This document shows positions 44,111 through 54,666 of a stretch of 64,000 nucleotides of DNA, in pieces. Position numbers and translations under genes: made by a program. The stretch is taken from assembly GCA_026119855.1 (NCBI GenBank), contig JAOWBW010000390.1, positions 496,001 to 560,000 on the forward strand. The letters are read 5' to 3'. How positions within the stretch are numbered: position 1 is the stretch's first letter; every line of letters starts with the position of its first letter. The stretch is from Campanula takesimana. Its lineage: Eukaryota; Streptophyta; Magnoliopsida; Asterales; Campanulaceae. The notes under the pieces are model-generated. The model made no database searches and was not told the DNA's origin. It was given only the letters and a program-made list of their open reading frames with translations.

Positions 44111-46213
44111 TGTCGCGACCCCGGACCCCGCGGGCCCCGAGACCGCGATCTGGACGTCGACTCTAAAACCAAAACTGAGAAATATCGATGTTAAAAATTT
44201 CATTTGATACCAAAAGGTGATGATCCAAAGTTTTACAAAACCAAGTTTGACAAAAACCAATTACAATTTTCATAAACTTCCACAAGTTTATGCTTAACAA
44301 AATACAATTATACAATTCTTAGTGACGTCATTGTTTGGTACAACTACCCCAAAATGGTTACACATTTATATAATGTAAACCAACCTATATCAACCTTCCC
44401 CAAAAGAACGGATCCACACTCGACGTCCTCTTTCTCGTGATCAGCGAGACTAATCCTTAGCACCTGGGGGGGTTAAGGAAAAACAAAGATAAAAGAAAAG
44501 GGGGTGAGATAAATCTCAATAAGTTACTAATGCAACTACATGACATGCTATGATGCAATATACAATACGCAATAATGAATTTCACATAGCACATAGCAAT
44601 TATCACATAACAGATAGCAGCGGAAATAAACACATAACAAAGGATATAGCCAAGGTTTTCCAAACCGGAACATCCAAATAAAGGATCGCTGCGCAGCTTC
44701 AATAATCAACAAATCATCATCTTCATAATAGCATGAAAGCCGAAGAGAAAACCCCCGGTACCGGAACCAATAACACAAAAGTGTCACAAGGGACAAGGAC
44801 CATGACACAAAGTCATGCCCGTTAGCCAGATACATTCACAAAGGAACGCTGACTTATCCTTTCCAAGGCCAATCTGGAGAAGGGGTATAGTAAGGGCAAA
44901 ACAATGGTCAACATTATAATAGACTTGGCTTTGCCATTATAATCCTTCCCATCGCCCGATGCAAAAAATATGCCAGCTGGGCTTCCAAATAAATGCTAAG
45001 TAATAATAATTTAGCATGAATAAACAACTTAAGGTTCCAAAGTAGGGAACCAATCCAATTAAATTACCACAAAGGTAAACCAATCCAAACAACACATCAA
45101 GGATGAACCAACATTCCCAAAACGGTACTTAAATAAATTCCATATCATAATTATTCACATAAGAATCAAATCCAATCAAATAAGTGTTCCACGGTGTTAT
45201 CTTAAGTTAATTGGAAGCAATAAACCTAAACTAGTTAAGCCTTAAGTCTTAAACCAAGCAAAAGGTCAATTTCCTGGAACAGGGGGCGGGCGGGCGCCTG
45301 GAATGGGGCAGGCGGGCGCTTGATTGTCCAGTAAGTTTGGTCATCAGAAAATGACATGTAGGCGGGTGCCTGGCAAGGGTCAGGCGGGCGCCTGGTCTAC
45401 GGACTCGGAAGAAATCTCAGCTAGGTTCATCAAGTTTCCTTACCATTTTCACCAATCTCTTAATCAAACACAATCAATAGAATCCTCAAGGTACCCAAAC
45501 CATAACCAACCAACAAAGGGACCTTAACAACACCATTTATTAATCAAAACCAAGAATCAAAACCAACATTCATCAATCCACCATTTTTACCCAAAACTCT
45601 AATGAATTCAAAATAAATTCTAAACAAATTCAAAACCCAACCAAACTTCAATTATAACACATCAAACATCATATAAACGTGATATGAACATTTTAGCATC
45701 GAAATGGGGGAAAAGTAACTTACTTGAAAATAATGAAAGTTGACGGAATTCGATTCTTTTTGGTTCTACGCGATCCTATCGACGATCTAAACAATGTTCA
45801 AGTTTTAAGAAGTGAGAGAAGATGAGAGGAAGATGGAGAAAATGAAGAGAGAAGATAGAGAAAGAAAACTTACCAAAATCAATGGAGAGAGAGAGAAATG
45901 GGCTGGAAGAGTGGTGAGGGTGAGGGAGGAGGTGAGGGAAGTAGGGAGGAGATGAAGAAATATTTGAAATGTTACAAAAAGGCCCCTCCCCCAAAACTAC
46001 CTTTTTAATTTAACTCCCCACTAACTAATAAGACTCAACACTTCTACACTAGCACAAATGACCAAAATAAATGCTAGGCATAATTATTATAACACATAAA
46101 TTGCACACATAATTATTTAAATAAATAATAATTTAAATAAATAAACAAGCAAATAATTAAATAAAAATCTTTTAATTACTAATAAAATAGAGCCTATATT
46201 TCGGGTCGTGACA
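44111..46213 (-). mobile_element. G5: chromovirus solo LTR in T4 gag
   Basis: 2103 bp from TGTCGCGACCCC to GGGTCGTGACA on the + strand, so the LTR reads on the -. It is flanked by TSD TATAT (44106-44110 and 46214-46218). It belongs to the same family as G1, G2 and G4 and is closest to G4 by its motif array. Confidence 0.95.
45288..45393. repeat. Spaced AGGCGGGCGCCT array in G5
   Basis: Four copies start at 45288, 45310, 45360 and 45382, with spacings 22, 50 and 22. The motif is the reverse complement of the G4 one. The array begins 820 bp from the LTR 5' end. Confidence 0.88.
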
Positions 46214-46218
46214 TATAT

Positions 46219-47125
46219 GATCGAGTTCGAAGAAGACTACTTAATGACTAGTTTCATAGTTCCAAAGAAATCCTTGAACTATACCGTGACTCCTGTTATT
46301 TCCGAAGACTTTGAATGCCACATGATCTCTTAGGATTCGATCTTGTCTAGTGCTAAAGTCATCGAGGAACGAAAGGCCCCTCTTGAAAAGGCCACTTGGA
46401 TTGGTGGAAATGTGAATCATCTCACTCGCTCGGGAAGAGCCTATTAGTCTCCAAACCCCGAGGTGAACGGATCTGGAAAGGACAAGGAAGGAGTCCCCGC
46501 TCACAAAGAAAAGGTCACCGAGAACCCAGTCTTAACCCAGTTAAAGAAAAACCAGGCTAATATATCCATTTGGGATTTGCTCTCATCTTCTCAAGAGCAC
46601 CGAGACACTTTGGTTAAAGCTCTCACTCAAGCTGTCATCCCAATTGAGACTTCTCCCAATGACCTTGTCCACATGGTCGGCAACATTCATTTTGGGAATA
46701 TTATCACTTTCACAGATCTTGATGCACCCAAGATTGGCCCTAACCATATTGAGGCTCTGCACATCACAGTTGGGGTTAGAGGTGAGCACTTAGCTCGTGT
46801 GTTGGTCGATAATAGCTCTTCGGTCAATGCTTGCCCCGTGCATGTTCTCACAGATTTGGAGATTAAGATAACCGACTTGGCTCCATCTTCTCAAGTGGTC
46901 CGTGCTTACGATAGCACCAGCCGCTGTGTCTTGGGTGTTATCTCCCTCACTCTCACCATTGGCCCTCTTGTTATGCCAATTGAATTTCAAGTGATCGACA
47001 TCAAGTCCTCATTCAGTATACTCTTGGGTCGCCCTTGGATCCATAGAATAAAAGGGGTAGCTTCCTCTTACCATCAATGCATCAAGTTCATCCATGACAA
47101 CCATGTTGTGGTAGTTCACGCCTAA
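46219..47125 (+). pseudogene. T4 end of gag and aspartic protease, broken
   Basis: Resumes after G5. An in-frame stop follows ECHMIS (46331-46333), another follows LTRSGRAY (46447-46449), and an open stretch runs 46463-47125. The protease core reads VLVDNSSSVNACPVHVL (D near 46808), where Tat elements usually have DNGSS, so a Gly is replaced by Ser. LLGRPWIHRIKGVASS is the conserved flap-to-end motif of this lineage. The fold is recognisable but activity is unlikely. Confidence 0.85.
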
Positions 47126-48465
47126 GATGATACACAAGTCAATGACCTCCCAATCTTGGGAATTGAGCACAAAGATACCAGTATTTTCTTAAGCGGTTTT
47201 GAAGCGATCCCACAAGCTCGGATCCATGCTATTGAATATGTCAAAGAAACCTATCTAATTGGTGGAAATAGGACCAAGTATGGGGATGTGATGGCCTTAA
47301 ACATGTTCAAGAAGATGAATTTCTTACCTATGTTGTGACTTGGGAAAGAGCAACAAGGGTGTGTTGAAGCAATCAAGGACGATGTGCCTGTTTTCATTCC
47401 TCCGTTTGGACTTGGCTACAAACCAACCCCTACTGAAATTGCTAAAGCTATGCGTGAAAAAAGGGAGAGGCAGAACGCCATCAAGAAGGGAAGGACCTAT
47501 AAGCTTCCATCACTCCGTCCCTACGAGAAATCTTGGAAAGGATACTTTATTCGCAAGAACAATGTTATGCCTCTCGAGCCGTTTACTGGCATTGACGAAA
47601 AGCCCCGTGCGGGATGGGAAGTATTTGATGATGTTAAGGTAGTTGATGAAAACCTTGATTTGGACGGTTCCTATAAGCAACCGGACCCCGCTGTCCCTTA
47701 GAATATCGATGAGGAAGATGATGTCTTCGCATTGTTGAAGGATTTGGCCTTGAAGACGGATATGTGGTTATGATCTAGGACGGTAACGGTGAAGCTTATG
47801 ACCCGGTGAAGCACATCAAGCCGGCAGTGGCACCACTTAATAATTGGTCCAAAACCACTGGCCCGCTCGCTACTATTGACATGCTCGTGAAGCAGTTTGG
47901 ATATGTTCGGCTCGATGGTCCCGCTTTTGAACCCTTTGTACTCTCTGATGGTGTTTCCGGGACTCCTGAAGAGGACCTCACTATCGAGGACCTCGACGCA
48001 GTCGCCGAGCTTTTACTCCCTTCTGACATGAATGAAATTTCCTCTATTTCCGCTTACTCCTTGGTTGCCAATATTTTAAATAATGATTTAACAAATGAAA
48101 ATTTAATAACAAAAGAAGTTAATCATATATATTTAAAAGACATAAGCCAAGATGAAAAATATTATTTAATTGAGCTAAGAAGGTTAGCAAAACAGCGTGG
48201 GGAACGAAAGTTAGAGGCCTGTGGTGAAGATTTGTCCACCATCAATCTGGGGCTGAACGGGGAAATCAAAGAGATAAAAATTGGAAGCTTCATGCAAGGG
48301 GCTGACAGGGAACGGTTGATCAGTTTGCTCAAAGATTTTGTTGATGTGTTTGCTTGGTCGTACGAAGATATGCCTGGGTTAGATCTAACAATTGTAGAGC
48401 ACCGAATTCCTACTTTTCCCGATGCCAAGCCGGTCAAGCAGAAACTACGCAGAATCAAGCCGTAG
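47126..48465 (+). pseudogene. T4 protease-RT linker
   Basis: Carries GIEHKDTSIFLSGFEAIPQ, then FGLGYKPTPTEIAKAMREK in the same frame up to TAG at 47699-47701. The frame then shifts by -1 and runs 47806-48465 (MKHIKPAVAPLNNWSKT; YEDMPGLDLTIVEHRIPT), which leads into RT as in other Tat elements. It ends in TAG where relatives have Glu. The 48050-48180 stretch is unusually AT-rich. Confidence 0.75.
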
Positions 48466-48477
48466 TGGGCCCTTCAA

Positions 48478-49083
48478 GTGAAAGAAAAGATCGAAAGGTT
48501 GTTGCAAGTAGGTTTCATCCGAGTTGTGGAATATCCCCAGTGGTTGTCCAACATGGTCACAGTTGAGAAAGCGAACGGCAAGGTCCGGATATGTGTTGAT
48601 TTCAGAGACCTCAACAAAGCTTGCCCGAAAGATGATTTCCCGTTACTAAATATTGATATTTTGGTTGACTCAGTCGCAATGCACAAAGTGAAGTCATTTG
48701 TTGATGGAATGGCGGGTTACAATCAAATTAAAATGGCGGTGGAAGATCAAGAGAAAACCTCCTTCATCACCCCTTAGGGAACCTTCTGTTACACTGTGAT
48801 GCCTTTCGGTCTTAAAAATGCCGGAACCACTTACCTAAGAGGTGATACAACTCTTTTCCATGAAATGATCCATAAATAACTAGAAATCTTCGTGGATGAC
48901 ATGATTGTGCACTCAGTTGAAGAAGACGCTCAGCATCTGTTTGACCTCGGAAAATTCTTTGAAAAGCTGCGGAAGTATCATATGAAGTTGAATCCTGCTA
49001 AATGCACATTCGGTACCACCCGAGGCAAAGTCCCGGGTTTCCTGGTAACAGAAAGAGGGATTGAAATTGACCCCGACAAATAA
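48478..49083 (+). pseudogene. T4 reverse transcriptase, broken
   Basis: KVRICVDFRDLNKACPKDDF, SFVDGMAGYNQIKM, MPFGLKNAGTTY and FVDDMIVHS are RT motifs with Tat-type wording, including DG in the first block. The catalytic VDD is kept. Stops lie at 48775-48777 (a usual Trp position) and 48877-48879. The frame ends in a stop at 49081-49083 followed by a shift. Confidence 0.9.
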
Positions 49084-49124
49084 AGGAAATCATAGAAATG
49101 CCCCGACCTTGAACTCAAAAAGAG

Positions 49125-49433
49125 GTGAAAGGTTTCTTGGGAAGAATTCAGTACATCAGCAGATTCATACGGCAGTTGACCACGATGTGTGAACCGCTCT
49201 TCAAGCTCCTAAAAAAGGACACCGACCGATCATGGGATGAAGAATGCCAGATTGCTTTTCAAAAGGTCAAAGAATACCTGACAAGCCCACCGGTCTTGGC
49301 CCCACCTCACTCGCACAAACCTTTGCGACTGTACCTAACCGTCACTGATACTGCGGTAGGAGCAATGCTTGCACAAGAAAAGGAAGTCTCCTGGGTTGAA
49401 AATGCAATCTATTTTGTTAGCCGAAAGCTATAA
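49125..49433 (+). pseudogene. T4 RT connection and first RNase H
   Basis: KGFLGRIQYISRFIRQLT and the RNase H start LYLTVTDTAVGAMLAQE match the RT-thumb and RNase H order of Tat elements. This part is read one frame off, with the frame restored by 49582. The first catalytic Asp of the usual motif reads TVTDTAVG, so the RNase H site looks degenerate, as I recall is common for the first copy in dual-RNase-H Tat elements. Confidence 0.8.
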
Positions 49434-49581
49434 GGGAGTGAATTGAATTACTCATAATTGGAAAAGGCGTGCACCGGTTTAGTTTGGGTCTCGCCGCGAT
49501 TAAAAATATATCTGCAATCCTTGCCTGTTCAGATTGTATCCCGAATGGATCCAGTGAAATACATTCTCGGAAAAGCCAACC

Positions 49582-50260
49582 ATGTCCAATCGAGTGGTCA
49601 AATGGGATTTTCTCTTAAGCGAATTTGATATGACTTACGCAATGCCTAAGTCCATTAAAGGAAGGGTGATAGCGGACCAGCTTGCTGATTTGGCTCTTGA
49701 TCTTGAGCCCGAACCCGAGACTCAGTTTCCCGATGAAGGAATCTACACTGTTGACTGTTCAGAAGATAGATGGCAAATCTTCTTTGATGGGGATGCCAAC
49801 AAAAAGGGTTTCGGAGTTGGAATTTTGCTCGTTGACCCAAGCGATGCGCACACGCCCATTGCTATCCGGTTAGACTTTGACTGTTCGAATAACACAGCAG
49901 AGTATGAGGCTTGTATCGCTGGCCTTGGGGAAGCATTAAACTGAGGGGTCAGAGAAATCGAAGTGTTCGGGGATTCCACCCTAATCATCAATCAGATCGA
50001 AGGAAAATGGAGGATCCAAGATGCGAGACTGCAACAATATCATATTCGACTGGTAGCGCTCACAGAATATTTCTCGAATATCTCATTTCATTACCTCCCA
50101 AGGGACCGAAACAGATTCGCAGATGCGTTGGCTACCCTAGCCTCCATCATGGAATTCCCTGCGAATGTCATGGTAAAACCGTTCATGGTTAGTAAAAAAT
50201 CAATCCCAGCCTATTGCCTGGCCATTGAATTGGAAAACAAAGAAAATGAAGAGCCATAGT
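49582..50260 (+). pseudogene. T4 second (archaeal-type) RNase H
   Basis: WQIFFDGDANKKGFGVGIL (D), NNTAEYEACIAGL (E), EVFGDSTLIINQI (D) and NRFADALATLAS (D) give the four acidic catalytic positions of an RNase H. A second RNase H after the first marks the Tat lineage. In-frame TGA at 49942-49944 and TAG at 50257-50259 break it. Confidence 0.88.
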
Positions 50261-50355
50261 ACACAGATGTATAGAATGTGCTCAAGAATGGGATATACCC
50301 TCCAGAAAAAGACAAAAGGGCAAGAATTGCAATGTGAAGATGGGCCTCCCAATTT

Positions 50356-51483
50356 GTGATTTTCGGAGATCAATTGTACAAAAGACATCATAACGGACCA
50401 AATTTTCTCTGTGTAGACAAGTCTGAAGTGACTAGAATCATGGATGAAATCCATGGGGGACTGTGTGGACCCCACATGAATGGGCACATGATCGCTAAAA
50501 AGATAGTGAGGCAAGGGTACTACTGGACTACAATGGAAAGGGATTGTATGATGAAAGTGTAAACTTGTGATCAATGTCAACGGTACGCTAACTTACAGCA
50601 TTTGCTGCCACACGTACTCTATCAGTCAACCGCTCCTTGGCCTTTCTCCACATGGGGGATAGATTTTATTGGTCAAGTCAAACCGAAGGGTTCAAGTGGA
50701 CAAGAATATGTGCTCGTAGCTATCGCCTATTTCACCAAATAGATTGAAGACGCTGCTTACAAGGTCTTGAATGCCAAGAAAGTGGCCGAGTTCATTCGTA
50801 CCAAAATTTTCTACAAATACGGGGTCCCTTATGAGATGATCTCAGATAATGGAACTCATTTTGAAGGAGAAGTCAACCGATTGCTTGATGAATTCTGTGT
50901 GGTCAGGCACAAGTCCTCCCCCTACCGACCCCAAGCCAATGGAGCAGTGGAAGCAGCGAACAAAACCCTTGAGAACAACATTAGAAAGATGGCTATCACT
51001 GGAAGGGATTGGCTTAAGAAGTTACCTTTAGCCTTGTGGGGATACCGCACATCTGTCCAGACGCCGACTGGGGCTACTCCTTATTCACTTGCATATGGCA
51101 TGGAGGCAGTTCTCCTGATTGAGCTTAAAATCCCCTCCATGAGAGTGTTACTTGAGAATCAAGTGTCTGAGATTGGCTGTCTATGAAGTCTCCATGAAGA
51201 GTTAGCATTGCTTGATGAAAAACGATTGCTGGCTTTAGAGCACAACCGTGCTTATCAACACAAAATTACCAGGGCATTTAACAAGAAAGTTAAAGACCGT
51301 GATGTCAAAGTGGGAGATCTTATGTTGCGAGAAAAGCCGCCAAGTTATGTCGACCCCCGAGGGAAATGGAAGTCTCCATGGTTGGGCCCCTACATTGTTA
51401 AGAAGATACAATCCGGCGGAGCCGTGTCCTGCAAACTGAATTTGGAGAAGACCTTGTTTAGCCCTTCAACCTCAGCAAATTGA
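50356..51483 (+). pseudogene. T4 integrase, broken
   Basis: Zinc domain: HGGLCGPHMNGHMIAKKI and CDQCQRYANL, with a stop between at 50560-50562. Core: WGIDFIG (D), SDNGTHFEGE (D) and NGAVEAANKTLEN (E) keep all three catalytic acids. TAG lies at 50740-50742 after YFTK, where relatives have Trp. The C-terminal part (51208-51483) has VKVGDLMLREK and KWKSPWLGPYIVKK. It would insert element cDNA if intact, but it carries at least three stops. Confidence 0.9.
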
Positions 51484-51731
51484 AGAAGTATTATGCGTAG
51501 AAGACACCGAGTTTTATGATTGCTATCGAGCCTCTTAATCCGTTGTAAAAGATGAACGTAGGCAACCTTTGGGTCCGGTCATTAGTAATAAAAAAAATTT
51601 ATTCCGCACGTTGAAATTTGCAAACATTGCACTTGAAAACAAAGAAAAGCAAACATAACAAGCTTTGAAATAACTAAAACATCTTGGCATGGCAACCAAG
51701 GATTATGCGAAAATAACAAAAATCCCATTCA

Positions 51732-53070
51732 TTAACCGATGCGGTTGCACACATTCTGGAAAAAACCCGAAGATCTCTCTCCCCTTTGATTCCCAGAGCC
51801 GGTTGCATTGGTCATGGTAATCCGTGAAGCTAAGTCCCAACCGTTTCTGCGACGACCAGACTGATGACCGTTGCGTGGTTGATTTCCACCAATATGATTT
51901 TGGAAAACAGACGGACCCATTATCTGAGAATAGTAATCCCCAGACAGAATTTTTGGACCTAATAGCTCCGAGACCAAAGCTGCGATGGCAGCATTCTCTT
52001 CAACAGTCTGAGGACCCAACCATTTAAGATACTCCAAAGTGGGTTCATAGAATGTGTCCCCTTCACCCCGGCATTTGCCTCTGCCGGTATGTGCACCATT
52101 CCTGTACCAGAGCTCCTTCAGCAATTCGCAAATATTGGTGTCCACAGGCAGGTTGGCCGTAATAGGGAGATCAGAAAAGGGAATCTCTTAAACTTATCCA
52201 AATTGATGAGAAATCTGTTGGCCTAAATATAAAGTGGTGAATCAAAGCCCAGCTAGCCAAACAAAGGAGTGGCCCGCACTGGTGATAATGTACCTGCTCA
52301 AGCTCCAATGTGGAGGCACCCACAGGATGTCTGCCGACCGGATCCGCCAGAAATGTCCAACCCACTCTTTGACAGTAGTACAGTTTTGCCTGTTTAAACC
52401 TCGCCTTGGAAGCATGGAAGGGGTATAGTCTGGATCCGACACCGGGCGAATGATTTTGAGGTGCTCTTTGAGCCATACCTGCAGCAGAATGGGGATACCT
52501 GACATGAAAGCATTACCTCTGGGATAATAACCATCCAACCTTTGCAAGGTTTCTGCCAGAAGAATAGTCATCACATTGCCGACACCACGCTTGCAGGAAT
52601 CGACAATGTCCACAATTCTTGAATCGATGAAGCCGTCATAGGAAACAAAGAACAGTTCCGTAAAGAGGCACATGACCAAGGCAAAGTCCCTACGATCATA
52701 GTACTCCGAGTTATGAGGGGCAGCCTCACCGTAGAGTCTGGGGAAGCAAGTGAGGTTGTAGTGGGTCCTCGAGAACCCAAGATCAAAGTCGTAAATTTTA
52801 GTGAGCCATCGGACAGGTGTCTTACGAGAAGTGGGCATCATTGCCCCACCACGAGTTGGATTTCCCGTGATAGCACAGAATCAAAGTAGGGCACAATTCA
52901 TCTTGAGTGAAATTAAACAAGTGAGTACCTGTTGACCAGAAAACAGACGCACCTTGGATCATCTCCCACTGAATGGGAAGCCTCCTTAAAGCAAATAGGA
53001 TATTGAAATGATAAGCTTCTTCCAATGCCGCTCGTGCACTCTCTGAGTAGGAATTCACCCAACGGTTGAG
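51732..53070 (-). pseudogene. T4 antisense extra ORF (DUF7745-like)
   Basis: Downstream of integrase, the opposite strand carries three overlapping or adjacent frames: 53058-52822, 52841-52242 and 52145-51732. The first has FWSTGTHLFNFTQDELCPT, the second TPVRWLTKIYDFDLG, YPRGNAFMSGIPILLQVWL and FWRIRSADILW, and the third YLKWLGPQTVEENAAI. The wording FW...THxFxFxxDELCPT is typical of the plant DUF7745 proteins often found in Tat elements. Antisense extra ORFs downstream of pol are known in this lineage and their role is not established. Two frameshifts break this copy. The family name is from memory and should be treated as likely. Confidence 0.75.
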
Positions 53071-54657
53071 TCCCTCACAATATTCCTCGGTGCTGATCAG
53101 AAGAGCCGTACGGCTACAAAACAGCCATACGCCCTTTTATAGGACTCCAAAGATAGTGTTCTAGGCCTTCTCCCTCGAAATTCAACCCCTCCCATGCTTG
53201 GATAAGGCACGAATTCCAAGAAAATCTCCAAGGAACTATCAGAAGAGCCGTACGGCTACAAAACAGCCATACGCCCTCTCAGTAGCCATACGGCTCCCAC
53301 CCATACTCCTGCCAGAATCTTATCTTCTTCCCCGTTTCCCTAGGTGAAGAAGCCCATCCTTGGTTTGATCTATTTGCATCCCCCTCTAATCTGGGCTTGA
53401 TTCATTGTTGGTCATTAATCATGATTCGGTGTCATTTAATAAGTGTATTAAACCAAAAGATTAATATCTCGATTTCAAAATGAAAGAAAACTTGTGCTCG
53501 ATCAAAGATGATTCAAATTTTATGTTTGCGAATCATATCCGCCACTGCATGCAATGCTAACTTGCAGGTCATAACATACAAAGTTAATCTTGTCATCTCT
53601 ACTGACATGCGTGAGACTTCAGTCAAAGCCGAAAGATTCGGGCTCAGCATCAATTGCCAAGCATCATAACAGCTCCAAAAGCGGAAAAGCTTGATTGTGA
53701 AATAATCAAAAACCCTTTTAGGGAGAAGAGGGACCCAAAATGAGGTTGCAGCACTCAAAACAGTGCCGATAGATCTTGTAAAGCAATGGTTCACTGCGAG
53801 ATGAAACACAAAAATCTCATCACACAGCAACTCAAAAGCTGAAGAATTGGGACATAGCTCAGAATGCAGCATATCCTTTGTTGAATATTTTGTTATTGGT
53901 CTTCTCTTGATGTTGAGTCGTACCTCCCTTTGATTGGCGCGAAGCGTTTGACCTTCGATGAGTCGTTATTATTTTCCTTGGTAGTCTCCTGATGTTGAGG
54001 TGTACCCCCGCTCGGATTGTACCTTGCGTCAATCTTTGAGTAATGTTGATTTTAATCCATCTCTTGATGTTGAGTCGGTTCTACTCAGAACTACGACTCG
54101 ACTTGATTCCCATGGAAGGATACGTAGGCAGTTCACCATTGATACCGTTGAACTCAGTCGCCCGTTCTCACAAAGTGTTGGTCAGCACCAATCCCCCAGA
54201 GTCAGAAATGCGACTCATCTTGATGTTAAATTAGGTCATCTCCTAGATTTCGAGATGTATCCCCCCACTCTGATTGTACCTTGCGTCAATCCTTGAGTAT
54301 TGTTGATCGTGGTCTTCTCCTGATGTTGAGTTGTACCTCCCCGAACTACGTTTTGACTTGATTCCCCCAAATGGGATACGTAGGATGCTCGAGAGAGCCC
54401 AGTCATTCTTATGTTAATCTCTTCCCCAGTAAAGACACAATGCATCTCAATGTTATCCCCAGCAATTTCTTGTTTTTGTTTTAATAAACCTGAACTACGA
54501 TTGGTCTGATTCTCCAAAGAGATACGTAGGTAAATCGGGAATCAGAGACCAACCATTGTTTTTGCTAGTTTGATTGTTTATTTGAGTTACACCCTAGAAG
54601 AGATCGTTTGTCTCTTAGTGATCGTAGAATCCCCTTTACATTACAAGGAGATTCGAT
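53071..54657 (+). other. T4 3' UTR
   Basis: No sense gene. AGCCGTACGGCT and variants occur at 53103, 53122, 53246, 53265 and 53284, 19 bp apart inside each group. From 53510 the sequence matches T1 inverted. From 53900 it has repeated TGATGTTGAG(T/G)(C/T)GTACC and GATACGTAGG blocks (54121, 54376 and 54521 regions). A minus-strand frame at 53513-53872 shows no recognisable domain and looks like chance. Confidence 0.7.
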
Positions 54658-54666
54658 GAGGGGCTC
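54658..54666 (+). other. T4 polypurine tract
   Basis: GAGGGGCTC directly before TGTAGACACCCC, identical to the T2 tract. Confidence 0.85.

Noticed and set aside
48460..50745. All T4 nonsense codons as products of cytosine deamination
   Set aside because: Some fit (Trp codons at 48775, 50257 and 50740), but others (Glu to TAG or TAA near 48463 and 48877) need G to T, so the pattern is mixed.
53513..53872. 119-aa - strand frame next to the antisense ORF
   Set aside because: No similarity to the DUF7745-like text, and the sequence matches T1 repeat UTR, so it is non-coding.
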